Counted from the first letter of the stretch, positions 23,721 to 33,898 are shown. The stretch is 40,821 nt of DNA from JAWXVE01 sp044425575 (GCA_044425575.1 JAWXVE010000013.1:1-40821), one strand, 5' to 3'. Notes: a model not told the origin generated them from the letters alone. Numbers and translations: made by a program.

Positions 23721-25718
23721 ATGTTTAGAAAAGAAAAAAATATGTTGGTATATGAATATGATTCAGAAATTTTATGGATTAGGGCTTGGGGAGAGAATGC
23801 TCTACGTATTCAAGCAACAAAAATAAAAGAAATGCCTAATGAAAACTGGGCATTACTTGATCAAGATGATATGGATGTTAAAATAATTATTAAGGAGAAG
23901 GAAGCAACTATTCTTAATGGGAAGATACGAGCAACTATATCAAAACGTGGTAAATTAATGATTTACAATCAAGAAAACAAATTGATATTAGAAGAATATG
24001 CTAGAAACCAAAATGATTTGTTAGATGAGAAGTGTAGCTCCCTTATGATCCAAGCACGCGAGTTTAAACCTAATATTGGTGGAGATTATAATTTGATTAT
24101 GAGATTTGAATCATTGGATAAGGATGAGAAAATATATGGTATGGGTCAATACCAACAGAGTTTTTTAAATTTAAAAGGGATAGATTTGGAGTTGGCTCAA
24201 AGAAATTCACAAGCAAGTGTACCTTTTGCAATTTCATCAAGGGGCTACGGATTCTTATGGAATAATCCGAGCGTTGGACGTGCTATTTTTGGTAAAAATA
24301 TTATGAGCTTTGAAGCACAATCAACAAAGGCACTAGACTATTGGGTTGTTGTGGGCGATACACCGGCAGAGATTGAGGAAGGTTATGCAACAGTTACGGG
24401 AAAAGTTCCGATGATGCCAGAGTATGGATTGGGATTTTGGCAGTGTAAACTTAGATATCAGACGCAAGAAGAATTATTACATATTGCCAGAGAGTATAGA
24501 CGTAGACAGTTGCCAATCGATTTGATAGTAATAGACTACTTTCATTGGCCGATGCAAGGCGATTGGAAGTTTGATTCTACTTACTGGCCAGACCCAGAAG
24601 GAATGATTAAAGAGTTGCAAGAATTAAATATAGAATTAATGATTTCTTTTTGGCCTACTGTTGATAAAAGATCAGAGAGATACAATGAAATGATTGAAAA
24701 GGGATATTTGATACGGAATGAACGAGGGTTCCGTATTGGAATGGAGTTTCAAGGTGTAACTATTAATTACGATGCCACAAATCCGGATGCGAGAGATTAT
24801 GTATGGCAGAGTGTTAAACAAAACTATTATGACAAGGGTATCAAAGTCTTTTGGTTAGATGAAGCGGAACCTGGATGCACGGTGTATGATTTTGATAACT
24901 ACAGATATCAATTAGGTAGTGCATTAGAGGTTGGAAATATTTATCCTAGAGAATATGCAAGGGGATTTTATGAAGGTCAAGATGCAGCAGGTCAAAAAAA
25001 TATTGTTAACTTATTACGTTGTGCTTGGGCGGGAAGTCAGAAGTATGGAGCATTAGTTTGGTCTGGTGATATTGCATCTAGCTATTCGAGTATGCGCAAT
25101 CAATTAGCAGCAGGATTGAATATGGGAATAGCAGGTATTCCGTGGTGGACAACTGATATAGGTGGATTCCACGGAGGCAATCCCAATGATGAAAAATTTA
25201 GAGAATTATTTGCACGGTGGTTTCAATGGGGTACATTTTGTCCCGTAATGCGATTGCATGGAGATAGAGAACCTAAGCAGCCACAGCATGGCACTACTGG
25301 TGGTGCAACATGTCGTTCGGGAGCTGATAATGAAGTGTGGAGTTATGGTGAACGCATATATGAAGTTTGTAAGAAGTATATGATGATGCGTGATAATATG
25401 CGAGATTATACGCGAATCTTAATGAAAGAGGCACATGAGAAAGGTACACCTATTATGCGTACATTGTTTTATGAATTTCCAGAACAATCTATTTGTTGGG
25501 AAATCGAAGATCAGTATATGTATGGTAGTGAAATACTTGTTGCCCCAATACTTTTCCCCAATCAAGTGATTAGAAAATTATATTTACCAGATAATCATAA
25601 TTGGACTGAGTGGGATACAGGAAAAGAATATGCTGGAGGGCAATGGGTTGAAGTTAATGCTCCGATAGAGTCAATTCCTGTGTTTATGAAGGATGGGTTC
25701 AAGATTGGTAATAAGTAA
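23721..25718 (+). CDS. GH31 glycosidase, alpha-xylosidase/alpha-glucosidase type
   Basis: A 665-aa retaining alpha-glycosidase. The nucleophile is Asp380 in FWLDEAEPG and the acid/base Asp450 in VWSGDIASSYSSM; GIPWWTTDIGGF and MRLHGDREP follow as in the family. The WLDEAEP form is closer to alpha-xylosidases of the YicI/XylS type than to the WTDMNEP form of alpha-glucosidases, such as the second GH31 gene of this island. No signal peptide, so the substrate is imported first. GGGAGGGTGT precedes ATG. It is a transcription unit by itself, between its promoter and a terminator. Exact glycoside unknown. Confidence 0.87.
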   Translation: MFRKEKNMLVYEYDSEILWIRAWGENALRIQATKIKEMPNENWALLDQDDMDVKIIIKEKEATILNGKIRATISKRGKLMIYNQENKLILEEYARNQNDLLDEKCSSLMIQAREFKPNIGGDYNLIMRFESLDKDEKIYGMGQYQQSFLNLKGIDLELAQRNSQASVPFAISSRGYGFLWNNPSVGRAIFGKNIMSFEAQSTKALDYWVVVGDTPAEIEEGYATVTGKVPMMPEYGLGFWQCKLRYQTQEELLHIAREYRRRQLPIDLIVIDYFHWPMQGDWKFDSTYWPDPEGMIKELQELNIELMISFWPTVDKRSERYNEMIEKGYLIRNERGFRIGMEFQGVTINYDATNPDARDYVWQSVKQNYYDKGIKVFWLDEAEPGCTVYDFDNYRYQLGSALEVGNIYPREYARGFYEGQDAAGQKNIVNLLRCAWAGSQKYGALVWSGDIASSYSSMRNQLAAGLNMGIAGIPWWTTDIGGFHGGNPNDEKFRELFARWFQWGTFCPVMRLHGDREPKQPQHGTTGGATCRSGADNEVWSYGERIYEVCKKYMMMRDNMRDYTRILMKEAHEKGTPIMRTLFYEFPEQSICWEIEDQYMYGSEILVAPILFPNQVIRKLYLPDNHNWTEWDTGKEYAGGQWVEVNAPIESIPVFMKDGFKIGNK

Positions 25719-25734
25719 ATAAATTCGAATATTA

Positions 25735-25786
25735 AAAAGAGCGCTGTAGGTGGAAACATAAAACCTGTTTACAGGGCTCTTTTGTT
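25735..25786 (+). terminator. Intrinsic terminator after the first GH31 gene
   Basis: AAAAGAGC (25735-25742) pairs with GCTCTTTT (25776-25783); CTGTA/TACAG extends the stem inside. It separates the GH31 gene from the transporter operon. Confidence 0.85.
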
Positions 25787-25826
25787 ATGAGATAGTAAAT
25801 GTTAGTACAGAACTTAAAATGAACAT

Positions 25827-25853
25827 ATGTGCAATGTATAAAATAATGTGCAA
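25827..25853 (+). promoter_or_regulatory. Tandem operator, copy 2
   Basis: ATGTGCAA at 25827-25834 and 25846-25853 repeats with a 19-bp period and ends five bases before the -35, exactly as in copy 1. The 11-base spacers differ, so the boxes are what is conserved. Confidence 0.72.
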
Positions 25854-25858
25854 AAATA

Positions 25859-25887
25859 TTGACTGAATATATTGAAGATGCTATTAT
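25859..25887 (+). promoter_or_regulatory. Promoter of the transporter-kinase-ula operon
   Basis: TTGACT (25859-25864) and TATTAT (25882-25887) are 17 bases apart. The leader contains a GAATAG/CTATTC hairpin (about 25917-25940) before the ribosome binding site. Confidence 0.75.
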
Positions 25888-25966
25888 TTGATTGTGATAA
25901 CTGTATAAATATAACTCGAATAGTCGAAAAAGGCTATTCAACTTGACGAAAAAGGAGGAAAAAAGA

Positions 25967-27304
25967 ATGAAGAGAAAAGTATTATCAGTGGTGTTGGCAA
26001 TAACAATGCTAAGTGTAACATTGCTTGGATGCAGTTCTAGTGATAGCACAAATGAAGAGGCAAGTACAAGTGGTGAAACTACAAGTGGAAGCGATTCGAC
26101 TACAGCATCTACACAAGAGCAAATTGAACTCACATATTATTGCATACCTGATCCAGAAGGTATAGTGCCAGAAAAAGTAGCGATGTTTAATGAAGAATAT
26201 CCATATGTAACAGTTACAGTAGTTGAATTGCCTACGGATACAGCAGAACGCCTAGCGACTGTAAGTACTATTTTACAAGCAAAAGATAGTTCGTTAGATG
26301 TATTTGACTTTGACTGTACATATCCAGAGTTGTTTAATCAGGCAGGATGGCTATTATCTTTGGAAGATGTAGTTTCAGATGAAGAAAAAAGTGAATTTTA
26401 TGAAGCATCGATTGAAGCAAACACTTTTAACGGAGAATTATATAGTCTACCATTGTATATAGATGCAGGAATTCTATATTATAGAACAGATTTGCTCGAA
26501 AAATATGGATATGATGTTCCTACAACGTGGGAGGAAGTGATTGAAATTTCTAATGTTATTACAGAACAAGAAGAAAGTATTACGGCTGGTCTTTCTATAG
26601 CATGGAAACAATTCGAAGGTTTAACATGTTCGGCAATTGAATTCTTATGGGCATATGGTGGAAATATTATTGATGAAGATGGTAATGTTGTTATTAATTC
26701 TGATGAATCAAAAGCTGGAATTGAAATGATGAATAATCTTGAAAATGGTGATAGCATCACAGTGGACGGAGTCCAAAGTTTTTATTTTGTTGAATCTAGA
26801 GTGCCATTTTATTCTGGTAACACAGTATTCTTAAGAGACTGGACAAGTGCTTATGTTGGAGCACAAGATGCTGAAAGTTCAAATATCGTAGGTAACGTTG
26901 GGTTTACTACAATGCCAATAGGAAGTGAAGGTGGAGTTAATTATTCTTGTCTCGGTGGTTGGAGCGTTGGTGTATCTGCATATACAGAATATCCAGATGA
27001 AGCAAAAGCATTAGCGTTATATCTTACTAGTGAAGAAGGTCAAGTGTTGGAAGCAATTGCAAATGCAAAGATGCCAAGTCGTCCAGCAGTTCTTGAAAAC
27101 GAAGATGTGAAAGCAGAAGTGCCATATCTTACAGAGATGGTTGAAAATGCAACAATGACACAGGCTAGACCAAAGAGTGCATATTATGCAGAAATATCTG
27201 CAGTAATTCAAACTGAAATATCAGGTATTCTAGCAGGAACAACTGATATTGATACAGCATGTGAAAGTATGCAATCACAAATTGAGGAAATAGTAAGTAG
27301 ATAG
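25967..27304 (+). CDS. Sugar ABC transporter substrate-binding lipoprotein
   Basis: A 445-aa family 1 extracellular solute-binding protein. A lipoprotein signal ends in LLGC with Cys22 lipidated, followed by a Ser/Thr-rich linker, then the binding domain (ELTYYCIPDPEG; YYRTDLLEKYGYDVPTTWEEV; GGWSVGVSAYTEYPDEA). Start is ATG 25967, eight bases after GGAGG; an upstream TTG lies before the ribosome binding site and is discarded. It binds an oligosaccharide or glycoside outside the membrane and feeds the two permeases downstream. Confidence 0.92.
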   Translation: MKRKVLSVVLAITMLSVTLLGCSSSDSTNEEASTSGETTSGSDSTTASTQEQIELTYYCIPDPEGIVPEKVAMFNEEYPYVTVTVVELPTDTAERLATVSTILQAKDSSLDVFDFDCTYPELFNQAGWLLSLEDVVSDEEKSEFYEASIEANTFNGELYSLPLYIDAGILYYRTDLLEKYGYDVPTTWEEVIEISNVITEQEESITAGLSIAWKQFEGLTCSAIEFLWAYGGNIIDEDGNVVINSDESKAGIEMMNNLENGDSITVDGVQSFYFVESRVPFYSGNTVFLRDWTSAYVGAQDAESSNIVGNVGFTTMPIGSEGGVNYSCLGGWSVGVSAYTEYPDEAKALALYLTSEEGQVLEAIANAKMPSRPAVLENEDVKAEVPYLTEMVENATMTQARPKSAYYAEISAVIQTEISGILAGTTDIDTACESMQSQIEEIVSR

Positions 27305-27312
27305 GAGATAAT

Positions 27313-28197
27313 ATGGATTCTAAAGGTAGAAAAAGATATGGTTTATTAATGTTATTGCCGGCTATATTAATGATGCTAGTATTTATTGCATATCCAGTAC
27401 TCAATACAATTGCTGATAGTTTAACAAATGCGAGAATGCAAACATCAACTGTGGAATTTGTAGGATTAGATAATTATATTTCATTAATCTCTGACCCAGT
27501 TGCTATTGCGGCATTAAAATTCACTGTGTTGTTTACTGTAACTGCAACATCATTAGAAGCAATTATAGGTATGACCTTAGCGCTAATTATGCGGCGAACT
27601 TTTAAAGGTCAAGGTGCAGTAAGGGCAATTATTCTCATACCGTGGACAATTCCTACTATTGTATTAGGGATGATGTGGCAATTTATGTTTGCGGAAAGTC
27701 ATGGGATTATAAATCATATGCTTCTTTCTACTGGTGCGATTTCTGAAGCCATTCCATGGTTGACAAAAGCCAATTGGTCATTTTTAGCAATATTAATTGC
27801 AGATGCATGGAAAACAAGTCCATATATGTCATTAATGTTATTGTCTGGTTTGCAGACGATTCCAAGTGAAATGTATGAGGCGGGCTCTATTGATGGAGCT
27901 AATGCAGTTCAGAAGTTTGTGAAAATAACATTGCCCATGATGAAACCTGTTTTGATGGTGGCATTATTATTCAGAACAGTACAAAGTTTTAGGATTTATG
28001 ATTTGGTTGTAGCGTTAACAAACGGTGGTCCAGCCAATTCAACACAAAGTATGACCATGTATACAATAAAAACATACTTTACATTTGGAAATACAGGTTA
28101 TGGTGCAGCACTTGCAATCAGTACATTTTTAGTTTCATTGTGTATTGCATTTCTTTTCTTAGATGGAATGAAAGAAAGAATGGGGACTGGTAAGTAA
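27313..28197 (+). CDS. Sugar ABC transporter permease (MalF type)
   Basis: A 294-aa membrane protein with six predicted helices and the ATPase-contacting EAA loop EAGSIDGANAVQKFVKITLP. It forms the pore with the next protein. The stop overlaps the next start by one base (TAATG). Confidence 0.93.
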   Translation: MDSKGRKRYGLLMLLPAILMMLVFIAYPVLNTIADSLTNARMQTSTVEFVGLDNYISLISDPVAIAALKFTVLFTVTATSLEAIIGMTLALIMRRTFKGQGAVRAIILIPWTIPTIVLGMMWQFMFAESHGIINHMLLSTGAISEAIPWLTKANWSFLAILIADAWKTSPYMSLMLLSGLQTIPSEMYEAGSIDGANAVQKFVKITLPMMKPVLMVALLFRTVQSFRIYDLVVALTNGGPANSTQSMTMYTIKTYFTFGNTGYGAALAISTFLVSLCIAFLFLDGMKERMGTGK

Positions 28198-29030
28198 TGG
28201 GACAAAAGAGAAAAAGAAATACGATTGGATTTTATTTATTTGTAATATTATTTGTGGGTAGTATGGTACTCCCATTTATATGGCTATTTTTATCCTCTGT
28301 AAAGACAAGGATGGAATTATTTACTGTTCCAATAGCAATATTACCAGCAGAATTACAATGGAATAATTATTTGGAAGTATTTGAGGTGCAACCATTTGGC
28401 GACTATATTAGAAATAGTATAGTGACTGCAACAATATCTACAACAGTAATATTGGTTATCTCTTGTATGGCAAGTTATTCATTAGCACGAGTTCAAATGA
28501 GAGGAAAGACCGTTTTTTTGATGGCATTGTTGTCGGTAAGTTTATTGCCACCAGTCACATTGCTTAGTCCTATGTATGAACTTCTTTCCGCTATGAGTTT
28601 ACTGAATACATCATTAGGACTTGCATTAGCAATTGCTGCAATTGAATTACCTATGGCCGTTTGGTTTTTAACTGGATATTTTCAAAATGTTCCTGATTCA
28701 TTAGAAGAAAGTGGAATGTTAGATGGTGCAAGTTATACGCAAATTTTTTTAAGGATTATTTGTCCATTAGTTACACCAGGCATTTTTACCATAGGAATAT
28801 TAATGTTTATTAACTCTTGGAACAACTATTTGTTTGCACTTGTATTCAACTCCTTACCGTCTGCTAGAACAGCAACAGTTGCAATTACACTATTTCAAAG
28901 TGATTATACAATACCATGGGAAATAATTTCAGCAGCTTCAATTATATTAACTGCACCATTAGTAATTGTGGTATTAATTTTACAAAAGTGGATTGTATCA
29001 GGAATGCTTGATGGTGGGGTGAAAGGTTAG
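28197..29030 (+). CDS. Sugar ABC transporter permease (MalG type)
   Basis: A 277-aa membrane protein with six helices and the EAA loop EESGMLDGASYTQIFLRIICP. Start overlaps the previous stop. No ATPase gene occurs in the island, so a shared MsmX-like ATPase from elsewhere in the genome is the probable energiser. Confidence 0.93.
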   Translation: MGQKRKRNTIGFYLFVILFVGSMVLPFIWLFLSSVKTRMELFTVPIAILPAELQWNNYLEVFEVQPFGDYIRNSIVTATISTTVILVISCMASYSLARVQMRGKTVFLMALLSVSLLPPVTLLSPMYELLSAMSLLNTSLGLALAIAAIELPMAVWFLTGYFQNVPDSLEESGMLDGASYTQIFLRIICPLVTPGIFTIGILMFINSWNNYLFALVFNSLPSARTATVAITLFQSDYTIPWEIISAASIILTAPLVIVVLILQKWIVSGMLDGGVKG

Positions 29031-29041
29031 AGGGATATATT

Positions 29042-30544
29042 GTGAGTATATTAACAGTTGATGTTGGTACTACAAGTATGAGGGGTATTTTATATAGTAG
29101 AAACGGAAAACAACTTACTATTCACCGAATCTCATATCAGAATTTTTATAGTGAACAAATATATGTAGAACAAGATGCAAAAACTTGGGGAAATGCATTG
29201 GTACAAATTTTAAAAGTAATAGCGCAGTATTGTAAAATAAATCATGCTACAGTGAGTGCAATAGCACTCACTTGTCAGCGTTCATCAGTAATTCCGCTGG
29301 ATAAAGAAGGAAACCCACTTGAAAAATGCATCATGTGGCAAGATACTAGAACGAAGGCGATCTGTAGTGAAATAGAGCGGTATAATGACGAAATTCATGA
29401 TTTGACAGGTGCAAAAGTAAATACAGTATTTTCAGCTCCTAAAATCTTATGGTTTAAAAAAGAGAGAAGAAATATCTATAATAGTGCATATAAGATGGTT
29501 GGTATTGCGGATTTTTTAAATTATAAGCTTACTAATCGATGGGTAACAGATTATACATATGGAAGTAGGACTCTATTAATGAATCTCAGAAGCAAGAAGT
29601 GGGATGAAAGATTGTTGCAGATTTTTGATATTGACCAAAGTAAATTGTGTGATCTGATTGAACCAGGAGCAGTGTGTGGATTGTTATGTACACAGATGTC
29701 TATGGAAACAGGATTACCAGAAGGAATTCCGATTATTACAGCAGGGGGCGACCAACAATGTGCACTTGTTGGAAAAGGGGCAATAGAGTCGGGTGATCTG
29801 TCGATTACTACGGGAACAGGAGCTTTTTTAAGTGCTACTTGTCTTGAGGTACCATCGAATTTGAGTACAGATATTATTTGTAATGTTAGTTCGTTAAAAA
29901 ATCAATACATTATTGAAACAAATGCATTATCATGCACAGCCGGGTTTGATTGGTTTTTAAATAATTTCTATGATAGATGCAATATGTCTTATGAGGAAAT
30001 TGCAAAGAAGATAGATGAAGTACCTGTAGGTGCTAATGGGTGCAGAGTGTTGCCATATTTTCAAGGGAAGTCAGCTCCAGACTGGAATCCAAACGCAAAA
30101 GCTATGTTTGCAAATCTAAGTTTAGGCACTACTCGAGAGGATATGCTAAGAGGATTAATGGAAGCAATGTTTTTGGAAATTAAAGAAAAATTAGAAGTAA
30201 TGAATCAATATGTTCCTATTTCAGATGTTTATCTAGGGGGTGGACTTAGCAAAAATCGAATACTCAATCAATTACAGGCTGATGTATATGGAAAAGTTGT
30301 GAAGCGCAGTTGCAGAGAAGAGGAGACTTCCATAGGCGCATTTTTAATTACAATGGTATGTATGGGATATTTCAAAGATATAACGTTTGCACATCAAGAA
30401 GTTAATAAAAATATACAAAATGAAAGTTATCAGCCCAATTTAGAAAAAACTAATCAATACAATGAGATAATGAAAGAAAATGGCGAATTATATAAAATAA
30501 ATAATGATCAGAAAAGAGAATGTAGATGTTTGGAAAACGAATAA
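29042..30544 (+). CDS. FGGY family carbohydrate kinase
   Basis: A 500-aa sugar kinase of the xylulokinase/glycerol kinase superfamily. It opens with the phosphate-binding TVDVGTTSMRG, has IMWQDTR, the catalytic base Asp237 in AGGDQQCALVGKG, the ATP loop SITTGTGAFL, and YLGGGLSKN. The start is GTG 29042 after AGAGGGA. Substrate within the family is not decided by sequence alone. In a cluster ending in UlaE and UlaF an L-xylulose kinase (LyxK) role is attractive; phosphorylation of ascorbate or a related lactone before UlaG is the other possibility. The last 19 bases overlap the next gene. Confidence 0.87.
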   Translation: MSILTVDVGTTSMRGILYSRNGKQLTIHRISYQNFYSEQIYVEQDAKTWGNALVQILKVIAQYCKINHATVSAIALTCQRSSVIPLDKEGNPLEKCIMWQDTRTKAICSEIERYNDEIHDLTGAKVNTVFSAPKILWFKKERRNIYNSAYKMVGIADFLNYKLTNRWVTDYTYGSRTLLMNLRSKKWDERLLQIFDIDQSKLCDLIEPGAVCGLLCTQMSMETGLPEGIPIITAGGDQQCALVGKGAIESGDLSITTGTGAFLSATCLEVPSNLSTDIICNVSSLKNQYIIETNALSCTAGFDWFLNNFYDRCNMSYEEIAKKIDEVPVGANGCRVLPYFQGKSAPDWNPNAKAMFANLSLGTTREDMLRGLMEAMFLEIKEKLEVMNQYVPISDVYLGGGLSKNRILNQLQADVYGKVVKRSCREEETSIGAFLITMVCMGYFKDITFAHQEVNKNIQNESYQPNLEKTNQYNEIMKENGELYKINNDQKRECRCLENE

Positions 30545-32802
30545 GTTTTTTGGTTAGTGGCGAAAGAATTTATATTAAATTTAAAAATAGAAATGTTGTT
30601 ATTCGAGTTGTCACAAAAAATATCATTAACATTTTTTGTGGACTAGAAAGAGAAGATAATATTTCGCATGCAATTGAAGGAGATAAGGTTCAAGATACGA
30701 AGTTTACAGTGAATGATGTTGGTAGTTATATGAGTATTCAAACTGAAAACATCGAAGTTCGAGTTTTTGATGATTTTAAGGTTGATTTTTATGATAAGAA
30801 TGGTAGCATTCTTTGTGAAGACTATAGAGAAAAACGAGAATATGAAGAATCAGTGAGTCATGAATCCCTAATTTTAGCTTCACAAGAAGGCCATGAAATA
30901 AGCTTGCTGGATAAAAGACACAGCATAGAAATTGTTAAAACAATGTTTGGAGACGAAAGCTTTTATGGTCTCGGGGATAAAATGGGATATTTGAATAAGA
31001 GAAATTTTGAATATGAAATGTGGAATTCAAATATACCAGCACCACATGTGGAATCATTTAAATCTTTGTATAAATCCATTCCATTCTTGATTACACTAAG
31101 GTTGAATAGTGTATTTGGTATTTTTTATGACAATCACTGTAAAACACATTTTAATTTAGGGAAAGAAAATAATAAATACTATTATATTGCAGCAGATGAT
31201 GGCAATTTAGATTACTATTTCATATATGGTGAAGATATGAAACAGGTTGTTTCTGGATATACATATCTAACGGGTACGGTACCGCTGCCACAGATGTGGA
31301 CCTTAGGATACCAACAGTCACGGTGGTCCTATGAGAATGAGACAGAAGTAAATGAAATTGCAGATAAGCTAAGAGAGCTCCATATTCCATGTGATGCAAT
31401 ATATTTAGATATTGACCATATGGACAAATTTAAAGTATTTACTTGGGATAGAACAAGATTTTCTGATCCTAAGGGAATGATTGAAAGACTGCATGAAAAG
31501 GGATTTAAAGTTATTCCCATTGTAGACCCTGCGATTAAGGTGGAAAAAGGTTATTATATATTTGATGAAGGTATGGAAAATGATTACTTTTTAAAAAAAA
31601 CTAATGGGGAAGTGTATGTAAACCGAGTTTGGCCAGGAAAATGTGTTTACCCAGATTATTCTAGTAAAAAAACAAGAGAGTGGTGGGAAGAAAAGCAAAA
31701 AGTATTGTTAGAAACTGGTGTGGACGGGATTTGGACAGATATGAACGAACCGTCGACTTTTGATGGACAAATGCCAGATGACGTCATATTCAACAATGAT
31801 GGTAACGTAACAACTCATAAGGAGATGCATAATCTTTATGGTAACCAAATGGCACTGGCAACATACAATGGACTTCGCAATTATAGTGAAAATCGACCTT
31901 TTGTAATCACTAGAGCGTGTTTTAGTGGAATTCAAAAATATTCTATTAATTGGACGGGTGATAATCAGAGTATATGGGCACATTTACAAATGTCAATTGC
32001 GCAAATATGCAATATGGGATTAAGCGGTATTGGCTATACAGGGGCTGATATTGGAGGGTATGGTGGCAATTGCACAAAGGAATTATTATGTAGATGGATT
32101 CAAGTTGGGTGTTTTTATCCATTATTTAGAAATCATTCTAGTCGTCCAAGCTGCCATCAAGAGCCATGGAGATTTGATGAGGAAACAGTGGAAATTTACA
32201 AAAAATATGTAGATCTAAGATATGAGTTAATGCCATATATGTACGATTTGTTTAGAATTATGGAACAACAAGGGTTACCAATTATACGACCTTTGGTCTT
32301 GCAGTTTCATAAAGATATATGCGTGAATAATATCAATGACCAATTTATGGTGGGTGATAATATGTTAGTCGCACCAATTATAGAGCCAGGAATTACTAAT
32401 AGACTAGTTTATTTACCAGAAGGAAAATGGGTGGATTATTGGTCGGGTGAAGTGGAAAGTGGAAATCAATATATTGTAAAAAGTGCAAAATTAGACGAGT
32501 GTCCTATTTATATAAAATATAATAGTATGATACCAAAATATGAAAAACAACAGTATGTGGGAGAAAAGAATCAAAAAAAATTAAAGCTTATTGTTTATGG
32601 AACTGAGGCAACCTATATTCATTATCAAGATAATGGTCGAAATTTTGAATATCAGATAGGTGCCTATAATGAATATAAATTTGTAGTGGATGAGCACGGT
32701 GATTTACAAAAATATTTCCTACATAAGGGGTATGGTGTTGAGTACACAGAATATGAAGTGGAAATTCTACAACAGAAAGAAAAGGTGAACAAAAGTGAGT
32801 AA
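30526..32802 (+). CDS. GH31 alpha-glucosidase-type glycosidase
   Basis: A 758-aa cytoplasmic enzyme with the classic alpha-glucosidase signature GIWTDMNEPS, nucleophile Asp405, and the acid/base Asp479 in NWTGDNQS; FRNHSSRPSCHQEPW follows. The N-terminal beta-sandwich and the YGLGDKMG motif are intact. It starts inside the kinase gene (19-base overlap) and overlaps ulaG by eight bases, so the three are translated together. Together with the first GH31 enzyme it gives two different alpha-glycosidases acting on what the transporter imports. A glucan lyase activity, known in some GH31 proteins, cannot be excluded. Confidence 0.9.
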   Translation: MFGKRISFLVSGERIYIKFKNRNVVIRVVTKNIINIFCGLEREDNISHAIEGDKVQDTKFTVNDVGSYMSIQTENIEVRVFDDFKVDFYDKNGSILCEDYREKREYEESVSHESLILASQEGHEISLLDKRHSIEIVKTMFGDESFYGLGDKMGYLNKRNFEYEMWNSNIPAPHVESFKSLYKSIPFLITLRLNSVFGIFYDNHCKTHFNLGKENNKYYYIAADDGNLDYYFIYGEDMKQVVSGYTYLTGTVPLPQMWTLGYQQSRWSYENETEVNEIADKLRELHIPCDAIYLDIDHMDKFKVFTWDRTRFSDPKGMIERLHEKGFKVIPIVDPAIKVEKGYYIFDEGMENDYFLKKTNGEVYVNRVWPGKCVYPDYSSKKTREWWEEKQKVLLETGVDGIWTDMNEPSTFDGQMPDDVIFNNDGNVTTHKEMHNLYGNQMALATYNGLRNYSENRPFVITRACFSGIQKYSINWTGDNQSIWAHLQMSIAQICNMGLSGIGYTGADIGGYGGNCTKELLCRWIQVGCFYPLFRNHSSRPSCHQEPWRFDEETVEIYKKYVDLRYELMPYMYDLFRIMEQQGLPIIRPLVLQFHKDICVNNINDQFMVGDNMLVAPIIEPGITNRLVYLPEGKWVDYWSGEVESGNQYIVKSAKLDECPIYIKYNSMIPKYEKQQYVGEKNQKKLKLIVYGTEATYIHYQDNGRNFEYQIGAYNEYKFVVDEHGDLQKYFLHKGYGVEYTEYEVEILQQKEKVNKSE

Positions 32803-33898
32803 AATCGATGAAATTACTAGAGAAAGTTGGATTATGAGTACTTTTCCGGAATGGGGAACATGGCTCAATGAAGAAATTGAGAATGAACAAGTTGCAACAG
32901 ATAATGTTGCTATGTGGTGGTTAGGTTGTACAGGAATCTGGGTTAAAACGCCAGCAGATTGTAATATTACAATTGATCTATGGTGTGGAAATGGAAAACG
33001 TACACATGGTAATGGCAAAATGGCCGAAGGCCATCAAATGGCAAATATGTGTGGGGCAAGAAGTATGCAACCTAATCTAAGAGCAGTTCCATTTGTAATA
33101 GACCCATTTGCGATTAAGAAAGTGGATGCAGTAATAGCAACTCATTATCATCAAGATCATATGAGTGCTGAGTATGCTGCTCATGTAATTCAGAGTGGAA
33201 TTACAACTATAGATGAAGATGGTAAAGAAATCCCAGTTCCGTTTATTGGACCTTTGAAATCAGTTGAATTGTGGAAGAAGTGGGGCGTTCCAGCGGAAAG
33301 GTGTATTACAGTAAGAGCGGGCGACACAATTAAAATGAAAGATATTGAAATAGTGGCACTTGATTCCTTTGACAGAACTTGTTTGGTAACGACAGATTCG
33401 CAAGGTGCAGATAGGGAAGAATTAACAGGGGTTTGCCCAACGGATATGGATGATAAAGCAGTTAACTATTTAATTAAAACGCCTGGTGGCAATATTTATC
33501 ATAGTGGAGATTCGCACTATTCCATTTATTTTGCAAAGCATGGGAAAGATTATGATATTGATGTTGCATTCGGTTCATATGGGGAAAATCCAGTGGGCAT
33601 GGCAGATAAAATGACTTCGGTAGATATTTTAAGAATGGCAGAGGCATTAAGAAGCAAAGTTGTGATACCCATCCATTATGATGTATGGACCAATTTTATG
33701 GCAGACATAAATGAAATTAAAGTATTATATGAGATGAAAAAAGACCGACTGGATTACCAATTCCATCCATTTTTCTGGGAAGTGGGCGGCAAGTATACAT
33801 ATCCAATGGATCAAAATAAGACGGCTTATCACCATAGGAGAGGCTTCGAAGATTGCTTCGAAGCACCACAGAATATACCATTTCGCTCATGCTTATAA
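32795..33898 (+). CDS. ulaG: L-ascorbate-6-phosphate lactonase UlaG
   Basis: A 367-aa metallo-beta-lactamase-fold enzyme that opens the lactone of L-ascorbate 6-phosphate to 3-keto-L-gulonate 6-phosphate. It follows E. coli UlaG closely from ITRESWIMSTFPEWGTWLNE through AMWWLGCTGIWVK, QPNLRAVPFVIDPFAI, the metal site THYHQDH (116-122), NYLIKTPGG and YHSGDSHYS to GSYGENP and the C-terminal RGFEDCF. GTG 32795 gives the N-terminus MSKIDEITRES expected for the family. In E. coli the gene works with the UlaABC phosphotransferase system; here an ABC importer and an FGGY kinase stand in its place. Confidence 0.92.
   Translation: MSKIDEITRESWIMSTFPEWGTWLNEEIENEQVATDNVAMWWLGCTGIWVKTPADCNITIDLWCGNGKRTHGNGKMAEGHQMANMCGARSMQPNLRAVPFVIDPFAIKKVDAVIATHYHQDHMSAEYAAHVIQSGITTIDEDGKEIPVPFIGPLKSVELWKKWGVPAERCITVRAGDTIKMKDIEIVALDSFDRTCLVTTDSQGADREELTGVCPTDMDDKAVNYLIKTPGGNIYHSGDSHYSIYFAKHGKDYDIDVAFGSYGENPVGMADKMTSVDILRMAEALRSKVVIPIHYDVWTNFMADINEIKVLYEMKKDRLDYQFHPFFWEVGGKYTYPMDQNKTAYHHRRGFEDCFEAPQNIPFRSCL

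Noticed and set aside
33843..33863. Two GCTTCGAAG copies, each palindromic, near the end of ulaG
   Set aside because: They encode the conserved C-terminal RGFEDCFEA region of UlaG, so codon choice explains them.
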